Assembly (NCBI GenBank): GCA_015058655.1
Contig: SVBX01000001.1
Coordinates: 124,001-188,000, forward strand
DNA from: Pseudoselenomonas ruminantium
Lineage (GTDB): Bacteria; Bacillota; Negativicutes; Selenomonadales; Selenomonadaceae
Direction of reading: 5' to 3'
DNA: 64,000 bases
Shown: positions 43,864 to 53,746 of the stretch, one piece after another
Layout: every line of letters begins with the position of its first letter
How positions within the stretch are numbered: position 1 is the first letter of the stretch
The notes under the pieces: generated by a model
What the model was told of the DNA's origin: nothing
The model's database searches: none
What the model saw: the letters and a program-made list of their open reading frames with translations, nothing else
Made by a program: the position numbers and the translations under genes

Positions 43864-43910
43864 GCCTTATGTCCTCCTTTATAGTAAACCTTGGTTATGT
43901 TGAATCCTAA

Positions 43911-45941
43911 TCAAGCACTTCTTGACTTTCTGCTGTCCCCTGTTTCGGCAGCTTCGGTAGAGACCTTGGAAGGCTCCTTCTCCGCCCTGCCTTTCACCTC
44001 CGTGATTCCTTCCTTTTCCGGGGCTATGTAGCCCGCCCCGGCCTGTCCTTTGACCCTGAAGAACAGGGTAGACAAAGGCGGCAAGGTCAGAGTGATCGAC
44101 TGCTCGCGGCCATGCCAGGGAACTTCCTGGGACTGGATATCCCCTGCGTTTCTTATGCCGCTGCCGCCAAACCCTTTATCATCGGAGTTGAATACTTCCA
44201 CATAAATCCCCTTGGAGGGTACCCCCACCCGGTAATTCTCACGGGTTTCGGGGGTAAAATTGCAAAGAACGATGAGAAAGTCATTTCTGTCCTTGGCCCT
44301 GCGGATGAAGGATATCACGCTGTTCTCATTGTCATTGCAGTCAATCCATTTGAAGCCTTCCCAGTCAAAATCCACCTGCCAGAGAGCCTTGGTATCACAG
44401 TAAAACTTGTTCAAGGTCCTGCTGTAAGCAGACAGCGCTGCGTGCATGGGATATTGCTCTACCAAATGCCAGTCCAGAGCCTCATCGTAGTTCCACTCAA
44501 TGAACTGGCCAAACTCTCCCCCCATGAAAAGGAGCTTCTTGCCAGGATGAGCTATCCAGTAGCCGTAGAAAGCCCTGAGGCTGGCAAACTTTTGCCAATA
44601 GTCCCCCGGCATCTTGGAAATCAGCGAGCACTTGCCATGCACTACCTCATCATGAGACAAGGGCAGCACAAAGTTCTCGCTGAAGGCATACATGAAGGAG
44701 AAAGTCACCTTGTCGTGGTTCCACTTGCGATAGATGGGATCAAGGCTCATATACCTGAGCATATCATTCATCCAGCCCATGTTCCACTTGTAATTAAAGC
44801 CCATGCCCCCCATGTAAACCGGTTTGGAAATGGAGGGCCAGGCGGTAGACTCCTCAGCAATCATCAAGGCTTGGGGATGATACTTGAAGACGGCTTCATT
44901 GAGCTTCTTCAAGAAATCCATGGCCTCGAGATTGCCAGTGTCTCCGTACTTATTGGGCTGCCATTCCCCTTCTTTCCTACCGTAGTCCAGGTAGAGCATA
45001 TTGGCCACTGCATCTATGCGCAGCCCGTCAATATGAAATTCCTCAAACCAGAACATGGCATTGGAAATGAGGAAACTCTGCACTTCTGTGCGGCCATAGT
45101 CAAAATTGACCGTGCCCCATTCCCAATTCTCCGCCAGCTGCTCATTGTCGGACTCATAGAGGTTCGGGCCATCAAAGTGCCTGAGCCCCTGCTCATCCTT
45201 GCAGAAATGTCCCGGCACCCAGTCCATGATGACGCCGATGCCATTCTGGTGGGCCTTGTCCACCAGATAGCGGAAATCATCAGGCGTGCCATAACGGCTG
45301 GTAACTGCATAATAGCCAGTAGCCTGATAGCCCCAGGAACCGTCGAAAGGATGCTCGCAGAGAGGCATGAACTCTATGTGGGTATAGTGCATATCCCGCA
45401 CATAGGCGATGAGCTCATCTGCCAGCTCACGGTAGGAAAGGTATCCCCCGTCCTGCTTGCGGCGCCAGGAGCCGGCATGGACCTCATAGGTCAGCATGGG
45501 GCGGCTATAGGAAGAAGTTTCCCTCTGCCTTGCCTGCCACTCCCCATCCTGCCACGCATACTGGTCCATGCGATACAGCCTGGAGGCCGTTTTAGGTTTC
45601 TTCTCTGCATAGAAGCCGTAGGGGTCGGCCTTCATGATGTGAGGGCCTCCCCACTGTGGCTCTATGGCATACTTGTAGATATCTCCCTGGGAAAGTCCCT
45701 CTATGAAGACTTGCCAGATTTCTCCATCGCCGATTCTCTCCATGGGATTCACTCTGGTATCCCAGTTATTGAAATCCCCTACTACGCTGACAGATTTGGC
45801 ATGGGGCGCCCAGAGGGCGAAGCGGACACCGCTGCTCTCCCCCTTGGTCTCAAAATGCGCCCCGAGCATTTCGTAGGCGTGATAGTTTGTCCCTTGATGG
45901 AACAAATACAGGTCAAACTCGCTGAGTTTGGAAGTCTTCAC
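43911..45941 (-). CDS. glgB: 1,4-alpha-glucan branching enzyme GlgB
   Basis: A 676-residue GlgB. An N-terminal CBM48 module (FALWAPHAKSVSVVGDFNNW) precedes a GH13 domain with VIMDWVPGHF, nucleophile Asp near 307 (GLRIDAVANMLYLDYGR), Glu near 361 (MIAEESTAWP) and LPLSHDEVVHGK. It makes alpha-1,6 branches. The C-terminal 45 residues are a charged low-complexity tail (EKEGITEVKGRAEKEPSK) not usual for the family. The GTG at 45941 is 6 nt after AAGGGAGGG; a longer frame begins at 45965. Confidence 0.96.
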   Translation of the reverse strand: MKTSKLSEFDLYLFHQGTNYHAYEMLGAHFETKGESSGVRFALWAPHAKSVSVVGDFNNWDTRVNPMERIGDGEIWQVFIEGLSQGDIYKYAIEPQWGGPHIMKADPYGFYAEKKPKTASRLYRMDQYAWQDGEWQARQRETSSYSRPMLTYEVHAGSWRRKQDGGYLSYRELADELIAYVRDMHYTHIEFMPLCEHPFDGSWGYQATGYYAVTSRYGTPDDFRYLVDKAHQNGIGVIMDWVPGHFCKDEQGLRHFDGPNLYESDNEQLAENWEWGTVNFDYGRTEVQSFLISNAMFWFEEFHIDGLRIDAVANMLYLDYGRKEGEWQPNKYGDTGNLEAMDFLKKLNEAVFKYHPQALMIAEESTAWPSISKPVYMGGMGFNYKWNMGWMNDMLRYMSLDPIYRKWNHDKVTFSFMYAFSENFVLPLSHDEVVHGKCSLISKMPGDYWQKFASLRAFYGYWIAHPGKKLLFMGGEFGQFIEWNYDEALDWHLVEQYPMHAALSAYSRTLNKFYCDTKALWQVDFDWEGFKWIDCNDNENSVISFIRRAKDRNDFLIVLCNFTPETRENYRVGVPSKGIYVEVFNSDDKGFGGSGIRNAGDIQSQEVPWHGREQSITLTLPPLSTLFFRVKGQAGAGYIAPEKEGITEVKGRAEKEPSKVSTEAAETGDSRKSRSA

Positions 45942-45985
45942 AGACAGCCCTCCCTTATATGGCACCGATCAATCTCCTAAAATTC

Positions 45986-48463
45986 TCAGTTGATCATGCA
46001 GGGCTTCACGCGCCAGATTTCATTGGCATACTCATCGATGGTGCGGTCTGAGGAGAACCTGCCGGAGTTGGCGATGTTCACCGCCGAGGACTTCAGCCAG
46101 TCGAAGCGCTGCTCATAGCGACGCATAGCCTCCTCATGCGCTTCACTGTAAGCAAGGAAATCCTTCATGATGAAGAACTCGTCATTGCTGTGAAGGATGT
46201 AATCGTAGAGGGAACGGAAATCACCGTACCTGCCATCCACCAGCTGGTTCATGACATTGCGCACTGTCTCGTTGCTGTTGAACTCATCCCAGGCAGAATA
46301 GCTGCCGTTAGCATAATAAGCCAGCACTTCCTCAGCCCTGAGGCCGAAGAGGATGAAGTGGTCATCTCCGCCTACAGCCTCGCGGATTTCCACATTGGCT
46401 CCGTCCAGGGTACCAAGGGTAACAGCGCCGTTCATCATGAACTTCATGTTGCCGGTACCGGAAGCCTCCTTGGAAGCAGTGGAAATCTGCTCGCTGATTT
46501 CGGCAGCAGGATAGACGATTTCGCCCAAAGACACACCGAAGTTCTCGATAAAAGCCACCTTCAGCCTGTCACGGGTGACGGGATCGTTGTTGATCTTGCT
46601 GCCAACGGCGTTGATGAGCCTGATGGTCTCCTTGGCGATATAGTAGCCCGGGGCTGCCTTGCCGCCGAAGAAGTAGGTGGTGGGCACTATGTCATAGCTG
46701 GTGTCATGCTTCAGCCTGTCATACTGGTACATGATATGCAGGATGTTCATGAGCTGCCGCTTGTAGGAATGGATGCGCTTCACCTGGATGTCGAAGATGG
46801 AGTTAGGATCCACCATGAGGCCGTTGTTGTGCTTCTGGATATAGTCAGCCAGCCTCTTCTTCCGGAGGGTCTTGATATCCCCCAGCTTGTTCAGGAAGGG
46901 CTTGTCCTCCACATAGTCATTCAGGAGATCCAGCTGCTCCGGATAACGATGCCAGCGGCGGCTGCCGATGGTCTCATCGATGAGATCCGAAAGCTCCGGA
47001 TTGGCTCCCATGAGCCAGCGGCGATGGGTGATGCCGTTGGTCTTGTTGTTGAACATGCGGGGATAGAGCTCATAGAAATCGCGCAGAGTGGTGTTCTGGA
47101 GAATCATGGAGTGGATCTCTGCCACGCCGTTGACGCTGTGGGAGCCGATGATGGCAAGTCTTGCCATGTGCACCATACCACCCTCGATGATGGAGATAGC
47201 CCGGACCTTGTTGTCATCGCCGGGATAGCGCTTGCGCACGAAGTTCAGATGGCGATGGTTGATCTCCTCGATGATCATGTAGATGCGGGGCAGCAGTTCC
47301 TTGAACATATCCACCGGCCAGGTTTCCAGCGCTTCGGGCAGGATAGTGTGGTTGGTGTAAGCCACGGTGTTACGCACCATTGCCCACGCTTCATCCCATT
47401 CCATCTTCTCCTCATCCACAAAGATGCGCATGAGTTCTGCCACAATGAGAGCCGGATGGGTATCGTTGATATGCAGGGCGATCTTCTGGGGGAAGTTGCT
47501 GAGAGCCGAGCCCGTCTTCTTATAGTGGCGGACAATGCTCTGCACCCCTGCAGACACCAGGAAGTACTCCTGGATCAGGCGGCGCTGGCGCCCTTCATAG
47601 CTGCTGTCATCCGGATACAGATAGCGGGTTATATTCTCTACGAAATGCCTGTACTGCTCCTTCTGCTGCAGCTGCTCATGGGTGATGAAGCCGTAATCTG
47701 AGAAGTCGCGGTTTACTTCTGCGTTCCAGAGGCGCAGGTTGTTCACCGTATTGTTATGGTAGCCTACCACAGGAACATCATAAGGCACAGCCATGACGGT
47801 GGTGGGGTTCTCATACACAAGCTCCAATTCCCCATTGCCTATGTCCTTCATATAGGCATTGCCGAAGAATTTCACGTCAACGGCCTTATCAGCCTTGCGG
47901 TAATCCCAGGCAAAGCCGTTCTTCAGCCAGTTGTCGGGAATCTCCGCCTGCTGGCCGTCAATGATCTTCTGCTCGAAGAGGCCGAACTGGTAGCGGAGGC
48001 TGCAGCCGTGGCCCGCCAGGCGGTGGGCCGCCATGGAATCGATGAAGCAGGCAGCCAGGCGCCCCAGGCCCCCGTTGCCCAAGCCTGCATCCGGTTCTTC
48101 TTCGTAAATCTCAGAAAGTTCCAGTTTGAAATCGTCCTGGAGCACCTCCTGCACAGCCTCCTCAATGCCCAGATTGATGAGGTTGGACTTCAGGAGACGG
48201 CCCAGCAGGAACTCGATGGAGAAGTAATAAACCTGCTTTTCCTGGCGCTCGTCATAAGTACGATTGGTCTTGATCCAGTTGTCGGAAATGTACTGCTTGG
48301 CAACAGAGGCCACCGTCTGGTAAATCTCGTTCTTGGTCAGTTCATGGAGCTCACGGCCCCACATGATGTGCACCGTGCTTATGAAACGCATCTTGAGCTC
48401 GTTCTTCAGCTTTTCATAAGCCTTATCCTTGACCTTATTGACTTTCTTTTCCTTTGCCAACAA
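45986..48463 (-). CDS. glgP: Glycogen/maltodextrin phosphorylase GlgP (GT35)
   Basis: An 825-residue phosphorylase. The PLP-binding lysine is in EASGTGNMKFMMNGAVTLGT (about 671). Other signatures are DAGLGNGGLGRLAACFIDS and KRIHSYKRQLMN. It releases glucose-1-phosphate from glycogen. The start is unclear: AAGGAGA is followed by GTG TTT TTG TTG; the TTG at 48463 has the best spacing, and the next TTG at 48460 is also possible. It lies between glgD and glgB. Confidence 0.95.
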   Translation of the reverse strand: MLAKEKKVNKVKDKAYEKLKNELKMRFISTVHIMWGRELHELTKNEIYQTVASVAKQYISDNWIKTNRTYDERQEKQVYYFSIEFLLGRLLKSNLINLGIEEAVQEVLQDDFKLELSEIYEEEPDAGLGNGGLGRLAACFIDSMAAHRLAGHGCSLRYQFGLFEQKIIDGQQAEIPDNWLKNGFAWDYRKADKAVDVKFFGNAYMKDIGNGELELVYENPTTVMAVPYDVPVVGYHNNTVNNLRLWNAEVNRDFSDYGFITHEQLQQKEQYRHFVENITRYLYPDDSSYEGRQRRLIQEYFLVSAGVQSIVRHYKKTGSALSNFPQKIALHINDTHPALIVAELMRIFVDEEKMEWDEAWAMVRNTVAYTNHTILPEALETWPVDMFKELLPRIYMIIEEINHRHLNFVRKRYPGDDNKVRAISIIEGGMVHMARLAIIGSHSVNGVAEIHSMILQNTTLRDFYELYPRMFNNKTNGITHRRWLMGANPELSDLIDETIGSRRWHRYPEQLDLLNDYVEDKPFLNKLGDIKTLRKKRLADYIQKHNNGLMVDPNSIFDIQVKRIHSYKRQLMNILHIMYQYDRLKHDTSYDIVPTTYFFGGKAAPGYYIAKETIRLINAVGSKINNDPVTRDRLKVAFIENFGVSLGEIVYPAAEISEQISTASKEASGTGNMKFMMNGAVTLGTLDGANVEIREAVGGDDHFILFGLRAEEVLAYYANGSYSAWDEFNSNETVRNVMNQLVDGRYGDFRSLYDYILHSNDEFFIMKDFLAYSEAHEEAMRRYEQRFDWLKSSAVNIANSGRFSSDRTIDEYANEIWRVKPCMIN

Positions 48464-48551
48464 AAACACTCTCCTTCGGTGTAACTAAAACCAAGCCATA
48501 TTCATCCTCTGGGAAAGCCTCGTGCGAAATTTCGCACAGCTTGAGTGCGTG

Positions 48552-48591
48552 AAAAAGCCCATCAGCCGCTTTCCGGCTTGCTGGACTTTCA
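48552..48591 (-). terminator. Imperfect terminator between glgD and glgP
   Basis: On the minus strand AGTCCAGCAAGCCG and CGGCTGATGGGCT pair with one internal bulge and a G-T pair, followed by TTTTTC. It lies about 80 nt after the glgD stop in a 206-nt gap. The rest of that gap has no other feature I can call. Confidence 0.6.
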
Positions 48592-48669
48592 CTGCACAAT
48601 ATAAAGAGCCGTCATAAAGGGCCCCGCCAAAAGCAGGCTGGAACCTCTTTACAACGGCTTGCCTTATCT

Positions 48670-49779
48670 TTAGATAACTACATTCTTGGTGACGATGAGG
48701 GGATAATTAGGGGCTCCCTTGAGCCACTTGTCCTTGGTGATGACCACATTCTTGTCGCAAATGACATTCTCGATAAGGGAACCTTCCTGAATGTCGCATT
48801 TCTGCATGATGATGGAATTCTTGACCTTCACGCCCTTGGCAATCTTGACGCCGCGGAAGATGATGGAGTTCTCCACCTCGCCGCGAATCTCACAGCCATT
48901 GGCAATGAGGGAATTCTTCACATCAGCGCTCTCCTTGTACTGGACAGGCACTTCATCTTTCACCTTGGTGTAGATGGAATTGCGGCCCATAAAGAGCTCT
49001 TCCCAGTTCTCCGGCTCCAGGAGGTCCATATTGGCCTTGTAGAAAGCCGTGGTGGAATCCACATGAGCTACATAGCCATCATGCTCGCAGGCATAGATGT
49101 TGTACTCGGAAGCCCTGCGGATAAGGCCATCCATCATGAGGTCCTGGCCGCCATGTTCGAAGGTATAGCGCACCATCTCGGCGAAAATGCGCTTCTCCAT
49201 GAGGTAAACGCTCATGGCCACCTTGGAGCCGTCATAGACAGCCTGCTTCTCAGAGATATCCTCCACCAGGCCGTTCTCCGCCGTCTCAATGACCACATTG
49301 CGGCCCGGGGTCTCATGGGTGGAAGTATAGTAAACCATGGTGATGTCAGCATCCGTATTCTGATGGAAACGGAGGAGCTGGCTGAAGTCAACATTGTAAA
49401 CAAAGCTGCCGCTGGTCAGAAGCACATACTTCTGGGAGCTGTGTTCAAAGAAATCCAGATTGTGGTAAAAGTTCTTGAGATCGCCTTTGCGTGTTGCTAT
49501 TGCTTCATCATGTGGGGCAGGGAGATAAAATAGTCCATCATGGCGACGGGCCAGATCCCAATCCTTGCCGGACCTCAGATGGTCAAGCACGGAGCGGGGC
49601 TTATCCGGCAACATGACACCGACATTCTGGATGCCGGAGTTCACCATGCTGGAAAGCGTGAAATCAATCAAGCGGTAACGACCTGCAAAAGGCAATGACT
49701 CAACAGCACGACGGTCTGTAAGTTCGCGAATCAGCTTGTTCTCTTCCTGAAGATTGATAATCCCCATTACTGTTTTCAA
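48670..49779 (-). CDS. glgD: Glucose-1-phosphate adenylyltransferase subunit GlgD
   Basis: A 369-residue GlgD. It resembles GlgC but lacks the normal AGGQGTRL-type loop at the N-terminus (here MGIINLQEENKLIRELTDRR), as GlgD proteins do. The nucleotidyltransferase core keeps GRYRLIDFTLSSMVNSG, and the C-terminus is a left-handed beta helix (ENSIIFRGVKIAKGVKVKN). In Firmicutes GlgD acts with GlgC as a regulatory partner. It starts 43 nt after glgC. Confidence 0.95.
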   Translation of the reverse strand: MKTVMGIINLQEENKLIRELTDRRAVESLPFAGRYRLIDFTLSSMVNSGIQNVGVMLPDKPRSVLDHLRSGKDWDLARRHDGLFYLPAPHDEAIATRKGDLKNFYHNLDFFEHSSQKYVLLTSGSFVYNVDFSQLLRFHQNTDADITMVYYTSTHETPGRNVVIETAENGLVEDISEKQAVYDGSKVAMSVYLMEKRIFAEMVRYTFEHGGQDLMMDGLIRRASEYNIYACEHDGYVAHVDSTTAFYKANMDLLEPENWEELFMGRNSIYTKVKDEVPVQYKESADVKNSLIANGCEIRGEVENSIIFRGVKIAKGVKVKNSIIMQKCDIQEGSLIENVICDKNVVITKDKWLKGAPNYPLIVTKNVVI

Positions 49780-49822
49780 TTTTTATTCACTCCGATCTCA
49801 TGGTCTTCCTGTGTGAGAAGGC

Positions 49823-50977
49823 TCAGCCTGCCTGCTTGCCGCTGGCAGCTGCCTCAACCGTCTCGCCCTCAGCCACAACCGTGATGGCACCCAGCTCGCC
49901 CGTGACCTTTGCACCTTCGGCAATCTCACAGTTCTGAGCCACAATGGCGTAATCCACCACAGCACCGTCCTTGATGACGGTGGAGGGCATGATGACAGAA
50001 TTGGTGACCTTGGCTCCCTTGCCAATGCGGACTCCGGGGAAGATGATGGAGTTCTCCACCTCGCCCAGAACCATGGAGCCTTCGCTTACCATAGCCTTCT
50101 TGATCTTGGCATCCTTGCCGATATAATGAGGCGGGAAGGGCTGGTTGGAAGAATAAATCTTCCAGTCGCCATTGAGCTCAAACGGCGGCTTGTCCTGCAG
50201 GAGATCCATGTTAGCCTGCCAGAGGCTCTCAATGGTTCCCACATCCTTCCAGTAGCCATCAAAAGCGTAAGAATAGAGACGCCCCTTGTCGGCGAGCATC
50301 TTCGGAATGATGTTCTTGCCGAAGTCATGAGAGGAAGTCTCATCCTTGGCATCTTCTTCAAGGTACTTCTTGAGGTAGCTCTTGTTGAAGATGTAGATGC
50401 CCATTGAAGCAAGGTTGCTCTTGGGCTTAGCCGGCTTCTCCTCGAATTCAAGGATGCGGCCGGACTTGTCCGTGTTCATAATGCCGAAGCGGGGAGCCTC
50501 ATCCCAAGGAACTTCGAAGACACCGATGGTGGCTTCTGCCTTGTTCATCTTATGGGATTCCAGCATCCAGGAATAATCCATGGTGTAAATGTGGTCACCG
50601 GACAGAATGAGCACATACTCAGGATCTGCCAGGTCAATGAAGTTCAGGTTCTGGTAGATGGCATCTGCCGTACCCTGATACCAGTCTGCTCCCTTTTCGC
50701 GGGCATAGGGAGGCAGGATGAAGATGCCGCCGTCACTTTTATCCAGGTCCCAGGCACTGCCGGAAGCCAGGTAGTTGTGCAGCTCCAGCGGACGGTACTG
50801 AGTCAGCACGCCCACCTTATCGATTCCCGAGTTAGCACAGTTGCTCAGCGGAAAATCGATAATACGATATTTGCCGCCAAAAGGCACGGCCGGCTTGGCG
50901 ATTTTCTTCGTCAAAGCCCCCAGGCGGCTGCCCTGGCCGCCTGCAAGAATCATTGCTAAGCATTCTGTCTTTCTCAT
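49823..50977 (-). CDS. glgC: Glucose-1-phosphate adenylyltransferase GlgC
   Basis: A 384-residue GlgC. The N-terminal [19 protein letters not shown] loop, [28 protein letters not shown] and [13 protein letters not shown] are intact, so it is the catalytic subunit making ADP-glucose. The C-terminal beta helix is present. It is the first gene of the glycogen cluster, starting behind AAGGGGG. Confidence 0.97.
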   Translation of the reverse strand: MRKTECLAMILAGGQGSRLGALTKKIAKPAVPFGGKYRIIDFPLSNCANSGIDKVGVLTQYRPLELHNYLASGSAWDLDKSDGGIFILPPYAREKGADWYQGTADAIYQNLNFIDLADPEYVLILSGDHIYTMDYSWMLESHKMNKAEATIGVFEVPWDEAPRFGIMNTDKSGRILEFEEKPAKPKSNLASMGIYIFNKSYLKKYLEEDAKDETSSHDFGKNIIPKMLADKGRLYSYAFDGYWKDVGTIESLWQANMDLLQDKPPFELNGDWKIYSSNQPFPPHYIGKDAKIKKAMVSEGSMVLGEVENSIIFPGVRIGKGAKVTNSVIMPSTVIKDGAVVDYAIVAQNCEIAEGAKVTGELGAITVVAEGETVEAAASGKQAG

Positions 50978-51253
50978 AAAAAATCCCCCTTGGATATTTG
51001 TGACGACTGGCTCCCCATATTATGACCAATTCGCCTTGTTACCTCTATAATAACAGAAAACCCTCTGTTAGTATACATTATTTACACAACCAAAGTATTG
51101 TATACAGCATTTTATTCAAAAATGTAACCCAAATTCTGTATCAGCCGATAATCCAAGGTTTTCCTTAACCCTCAACTACGAGATAACAGCTTCACTGCAT
51201 ACTTACTTATTCTAGCCTTAGCAGGAATCTCCTGCCAAAAAAGAAAAAATTTC
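50978..51253. other. Intergenic region before glgC
   Basis: This AT-rich gap should carry the glgC promoter on the minus strand. The clearest marks are two TGTATAC motifs 29 nt apart (around 51072 and 51101 on the plus strand) and a TATTATAG box near 51045. None forms a textbook -35/-10 pair. The rest to 51253 shows no gene. Confidence 0.4.
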
Positions 51254-51303
51254 GCTTTTTTTCCAAATCAATTTCTTATCAAGCCACTGATTGGAAAAAA
51301 AGC
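51254..51303 (-). terminator. Terminator after the 51325-51660 gene
   Basis: GCTTTTTTTCCAA-ATCA and TGAT-TGGAAAAAAAGC form a 16-bp stem with one bulge. On the minus strand it is followed by GCGAAATTTTTTC. It is about 21 nt past the stop at 51325. Confidence 0.65.
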
Positions 51304-51324
51304 TATTTTTTGACAATTATGTCA

Positions 51325-51660
51325 TCAAAGAAGCACCCAGATAAGGATTCCCCAGCCCAGCGCCAGGCTGAACCCCTTCAAAAAATTGGAGAGGAATCTC
51401 CCCCGCGCCCCGCCCAGGCTTCTGGCCAGCGGGTGAAGCAAATAGAGCAGCACCGAGAAACTGAAGAGGAACAGCTGCAGATCCCCAGCCCATAGCGCAT
51501 AGCACACAACCATGCCAGCCAGGAATGTGCCGGCACCCTTGCCGACAGAGAATATCACCTTGGGATGTTCCTCCCTGTCTTCATCATGCCAGAGGGCACG
51601 GGAGACAGGCTGGTCAAACTCATCCTTCTCATCTTCATGGGCAAACCATCTGTAGCGCAT
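51325..51660 (-). CDS. Small membrane protein, unknown
   Basis: A 111-residue protein with a charged N-terminus (HEDEKDEFDQ...HDEDREEHPK) and two to three hydrophobic helices (about 43-60, 63-80, 94-111). No family is recognised. Its ATG at 51660 overlaps the stop of the gene before it in TGATG, so it is coupled to the small frame at 51660-51811. The GGGGGTG ribosome site lies 8 nt upstream. Confidence 0.65.
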   Translation of the reverse strand: MRYRWFAHEDEKDEFDQPVSRALWHDEDREEHPKVIFSVGKGAGTFLAGMVVCYALWAGDLQLFLFSFSVLLYLLHPLARSLGGARGRFLSNFLKGFSLALGWGILIWVLL

Positions 51661-51811
51661 CAGGAAGCACCCCCAAAGAAAACTTTCCTGGCTCCTGCAA
51701 TGAGTTCCGGCAGCCTGGCGTACAGATTATTCCACGCTCCCACAGCCCCCGGCAGCCAGCTGCTGTCCAGGGTGAAAAATGTAATTTTTCCAGGAATTCT
51801 CTACGTTCCAT
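51660..51811 (-). CDS. Small gene upstream of the membrane protein, apparent frameshift
   Basis: From ATG 51811 the frame reads MERREFLEK and then drifts into an unrelated reading. If the A5 run (51784-51788) had six bases, it would continue ITFFTLDSSWLPGAVGAWNN and end FFGGAS with a TGA that overlaps the next ATG. The span is 152 nt, one short of 51 codons. The second part is what looks natural, and the TGATG overlap supports it. The product would be 50 residues; the family is not recognised. The ribosome site (AGGCGG) is modest. A TATAAT box lies upstream near 51840. Confidence 0.45.
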
Positions 51812-51959
51812 ACCAACCGCCTATCAATGAATACATATATTATAGGCAATAGCACACAAAAAATCTAGTGAAGAAAGTCATATTCTTGACGTTTTTTCAG
51901 AGGAATTTTCTGTGTGCATACAAACTTTTTCTAATTTAGCTTCTCGTCCTTCCGCCCTT
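51812..51959. other. Gap between ABC transporter gene end and the small gene pair
   Basis: About 148 nt of AT-rich DNA. On the minus strand a TATAAT -10 near 51840 could drive the small genes. The transporter gene ends at 51960, and I see no strong terminator for it. Confidence 0.35.
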
Positions 51960-53675
51960 TCAGATAGCGGAAAGCTGCCACCCTCCCTGACCGTCCAGCA
52001 GGAGTTTTTCCTCATGCTGCCTGAGCAAAGTGGAGCGGTGGCCTACGCTCATTATGCCCAAATCGGGCAGCTCATCCTTCAAAAGGCCATACATTTCCTG
52101 CTCCCGGTCTTCGTCAAGGGCAGATGTGGCCTCGTCAAGGAAGACCCAGAGGGGCTTTGCCAGAAGCACCCTGGCAAAAGCCAGCCGCTGCTGCTCGCCC
52201 AGGGAGAGGATGCGGCTCCAGTCATCAGTTTCCCCCAGCTTGTCTGTCAAGGAGGCAAGGCCCACCTTCTCCAGCACCCCCTGCAAGGTCTCCCTGTCTG
52301 CGGTCACTTCTCCCGGATAGGAAAGGGCCTGCTCCAGGCTGCCCAAAGGCAGATAGGGACGCTGGGGCAGGAAGAGCACCTGCTCGGCAGGCAGGGCAAG
52401 CCCGCCCTTGCCGTAAGGCCAGATACCAGCCAAAGTGCGCAGGAGAGTGCTCTTGCCGCAGCCAGAACTGCCCATGACCAGCACCCTGCTGCCAGCAGCA
52501 AAGTCTGCTTCCAGCCCCTGCACCAGTTCCCTGCCATCCGGCAGGGCTACCGTCAGTTCCCTGATGGCCAGGGTCTCCCCGTCGCTTTCCTTGCGACTGA
52601 CTCCGTTTGCCACCTCGGACACCTCCTCCATATGGCGGCTGAAGGTACCCAGACGGCGAATGACCGCCGCCAATTGGGCGATGCTGTCGTAAGAAGTGAC
52701 AAAATAGGAAAGGGCATCCTGCACTCTGCCGAAGGCAGAAAGGGTCTGCATGAAGCCGCCCAAAGCGATGGTGCCTGCAAAATACTGGGGCGCCGCCATC
52801 ACGATAGGCACGATGACAGCCAGCTGGGCATAGCCGTTGATATAGAAGTTCAGCAGCTTCGTCTGACGCATGAGCTGCCAGAAATTGCCGATGACCCTGC
52901 CGAACCTCTCCCTGAAGCCCGCCCCCTCCGGAGCCTCCCCGCGATAGAAGGCAATGCTCTCGCTGTTCTCCCGCACCCGCATCATATTGAAGCGGAAATC
53001 AGCCTCATATCTCTGCTGGTCAAAGTCCAGACCGATGAGCTTTCGGCCCACCAGATGGGCAGCGCCAGTGCCCAGGACAGAATAAATGAGAGAAAACCAG
53101 AACATATAGCCATAGATGACGAACTCATGGCCCCCGATGGGCACCGTGAAGGCACCGGAGAGGTTCCATAGCACCACGGAAAAAGCCCCCAGGGTGGTGA
53201 GTTCCTTCAGGAGCCCCACAAAGAGCTGCAAAGAGAGGCTCACAAACTGGTTGATGTCCTCGCTGATACGCTGGTCGGGGTTATCCGTGTCACTGCCCAG
53301 CACCTGCAGGCGGTAGTAGGACTGGTCTGCCAGCCAGGCGGTGAGATACCTGTCCGTCATCCAGCTGCGCCACTTGATCTGCAGCATCTGCCTGATGTAA
53401 ATAGCGTACACCGCAATGATGATGTAGAGCATAGCCAGGCCGGTAAACTGCCCCACCAGCGGCAGGAAACTATCCTCATCATAGCCCTGCAGGGCATTGT
53501 AGAAGGTGTTGTACCAGTCGTTGAGCAGCACCAGCAGATACACGGCGGCCAGGTTCAGGGCAATGACCACCCCCAGAAGCCCTATAGCCTTCCACTTCTC
53601 CTCCGACTTCCAGTACCCCCGGCACAAATGCCAGAAGGTCTTGAAATAGCTGATTTTTTCCCTAGCCACGAACAT
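51960..53675 (-). CDS. ABC transporter, SbmA/BacA-YddA type (fused permease and ATPase)
   Basis: A 571-residue half transporter of the ABC_membrane_2 (PF06472) type. About five to six membrane helices lie in residues 30-320, including the long loop DQRISEDINQFVSLSLQLF. The ATPase domain has Walker A GSSGCGKST (about 405), signature LSLGEQQRLAF (about 491) and Walker B VFLDEATSALDED (about 515). Relatives import vitamins, peptides or antibiotics, or export peptides; the substrate here is unknown. The ATG is at 53675, 71 nt from the divergent gene at 53747. Confidence 0.9.
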   Translation of the reverse strand: MFVAREKISYFKTFWHLCRGYWKSEEKWKAIGLLGVVIALNLAAVYLLVLLNDWYNTFYNALQGYDEDSFLPLVGQFTGLAMLYIIIAVYAIYIRQMLQIKWRSWMTDRYLTAWLADQSYYRLQVLGSDTDNPDQRISEDINQFVSLSLQLFVGLLKELTTLGAFSVVLWNLSGAFTVPIGGHEFVIYGYMFWFSLIYSVLGTGAAHLVGRKLIGLDFDQQRYEADFRFNMMRVRENSESIAFYRGEAPEGAGFRERFGRVIGNFWQLMRQTKLLNFYINGYAQLAVIVPIVMAAPQYFAGTIALGGFMQTLSAFGRVQDALSYFVTSYDSIAQLAAVIRRLGTFSRHMEEVSEVANGVSRKESDGETLAIRELTVALPDGRELVQGLEADFAAGSRVLVMGSSGCGKSTLLRTLAGIWPYGKGGLALPAEQVLFLPQRPYLPLGSLEQALSYPGEVTADRETLQGVLEKVGLASLTDKLGETDDWSRILSLGEQQRLAFARVLLAKPLWVFLDEATSALDEDREQEMYGLLKDELPDLGIMSVGHRSTLLRQHEEKLLLDGQGGWQLSAI

Positions 53676-53746
53676 CCACTCCTTACCCTTTTCCCGCCTT
53701 TATGATAGAATATCTATTGTAACATCTATCCTCCAAGGAGGTTTTT

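Noticed and set aside
44112..47701. Long plus-strand frames (over 500 codons) opposite glgB and glgP
   Set aside because: They are mirror frames of strongly biased GC-rich genes, with no signals of their own.
50978..51253. Riboswitch before glgC
   Set aside because: No conserved aptamer core was recognised; only AT-rich DNA with two GTATAC motifs.
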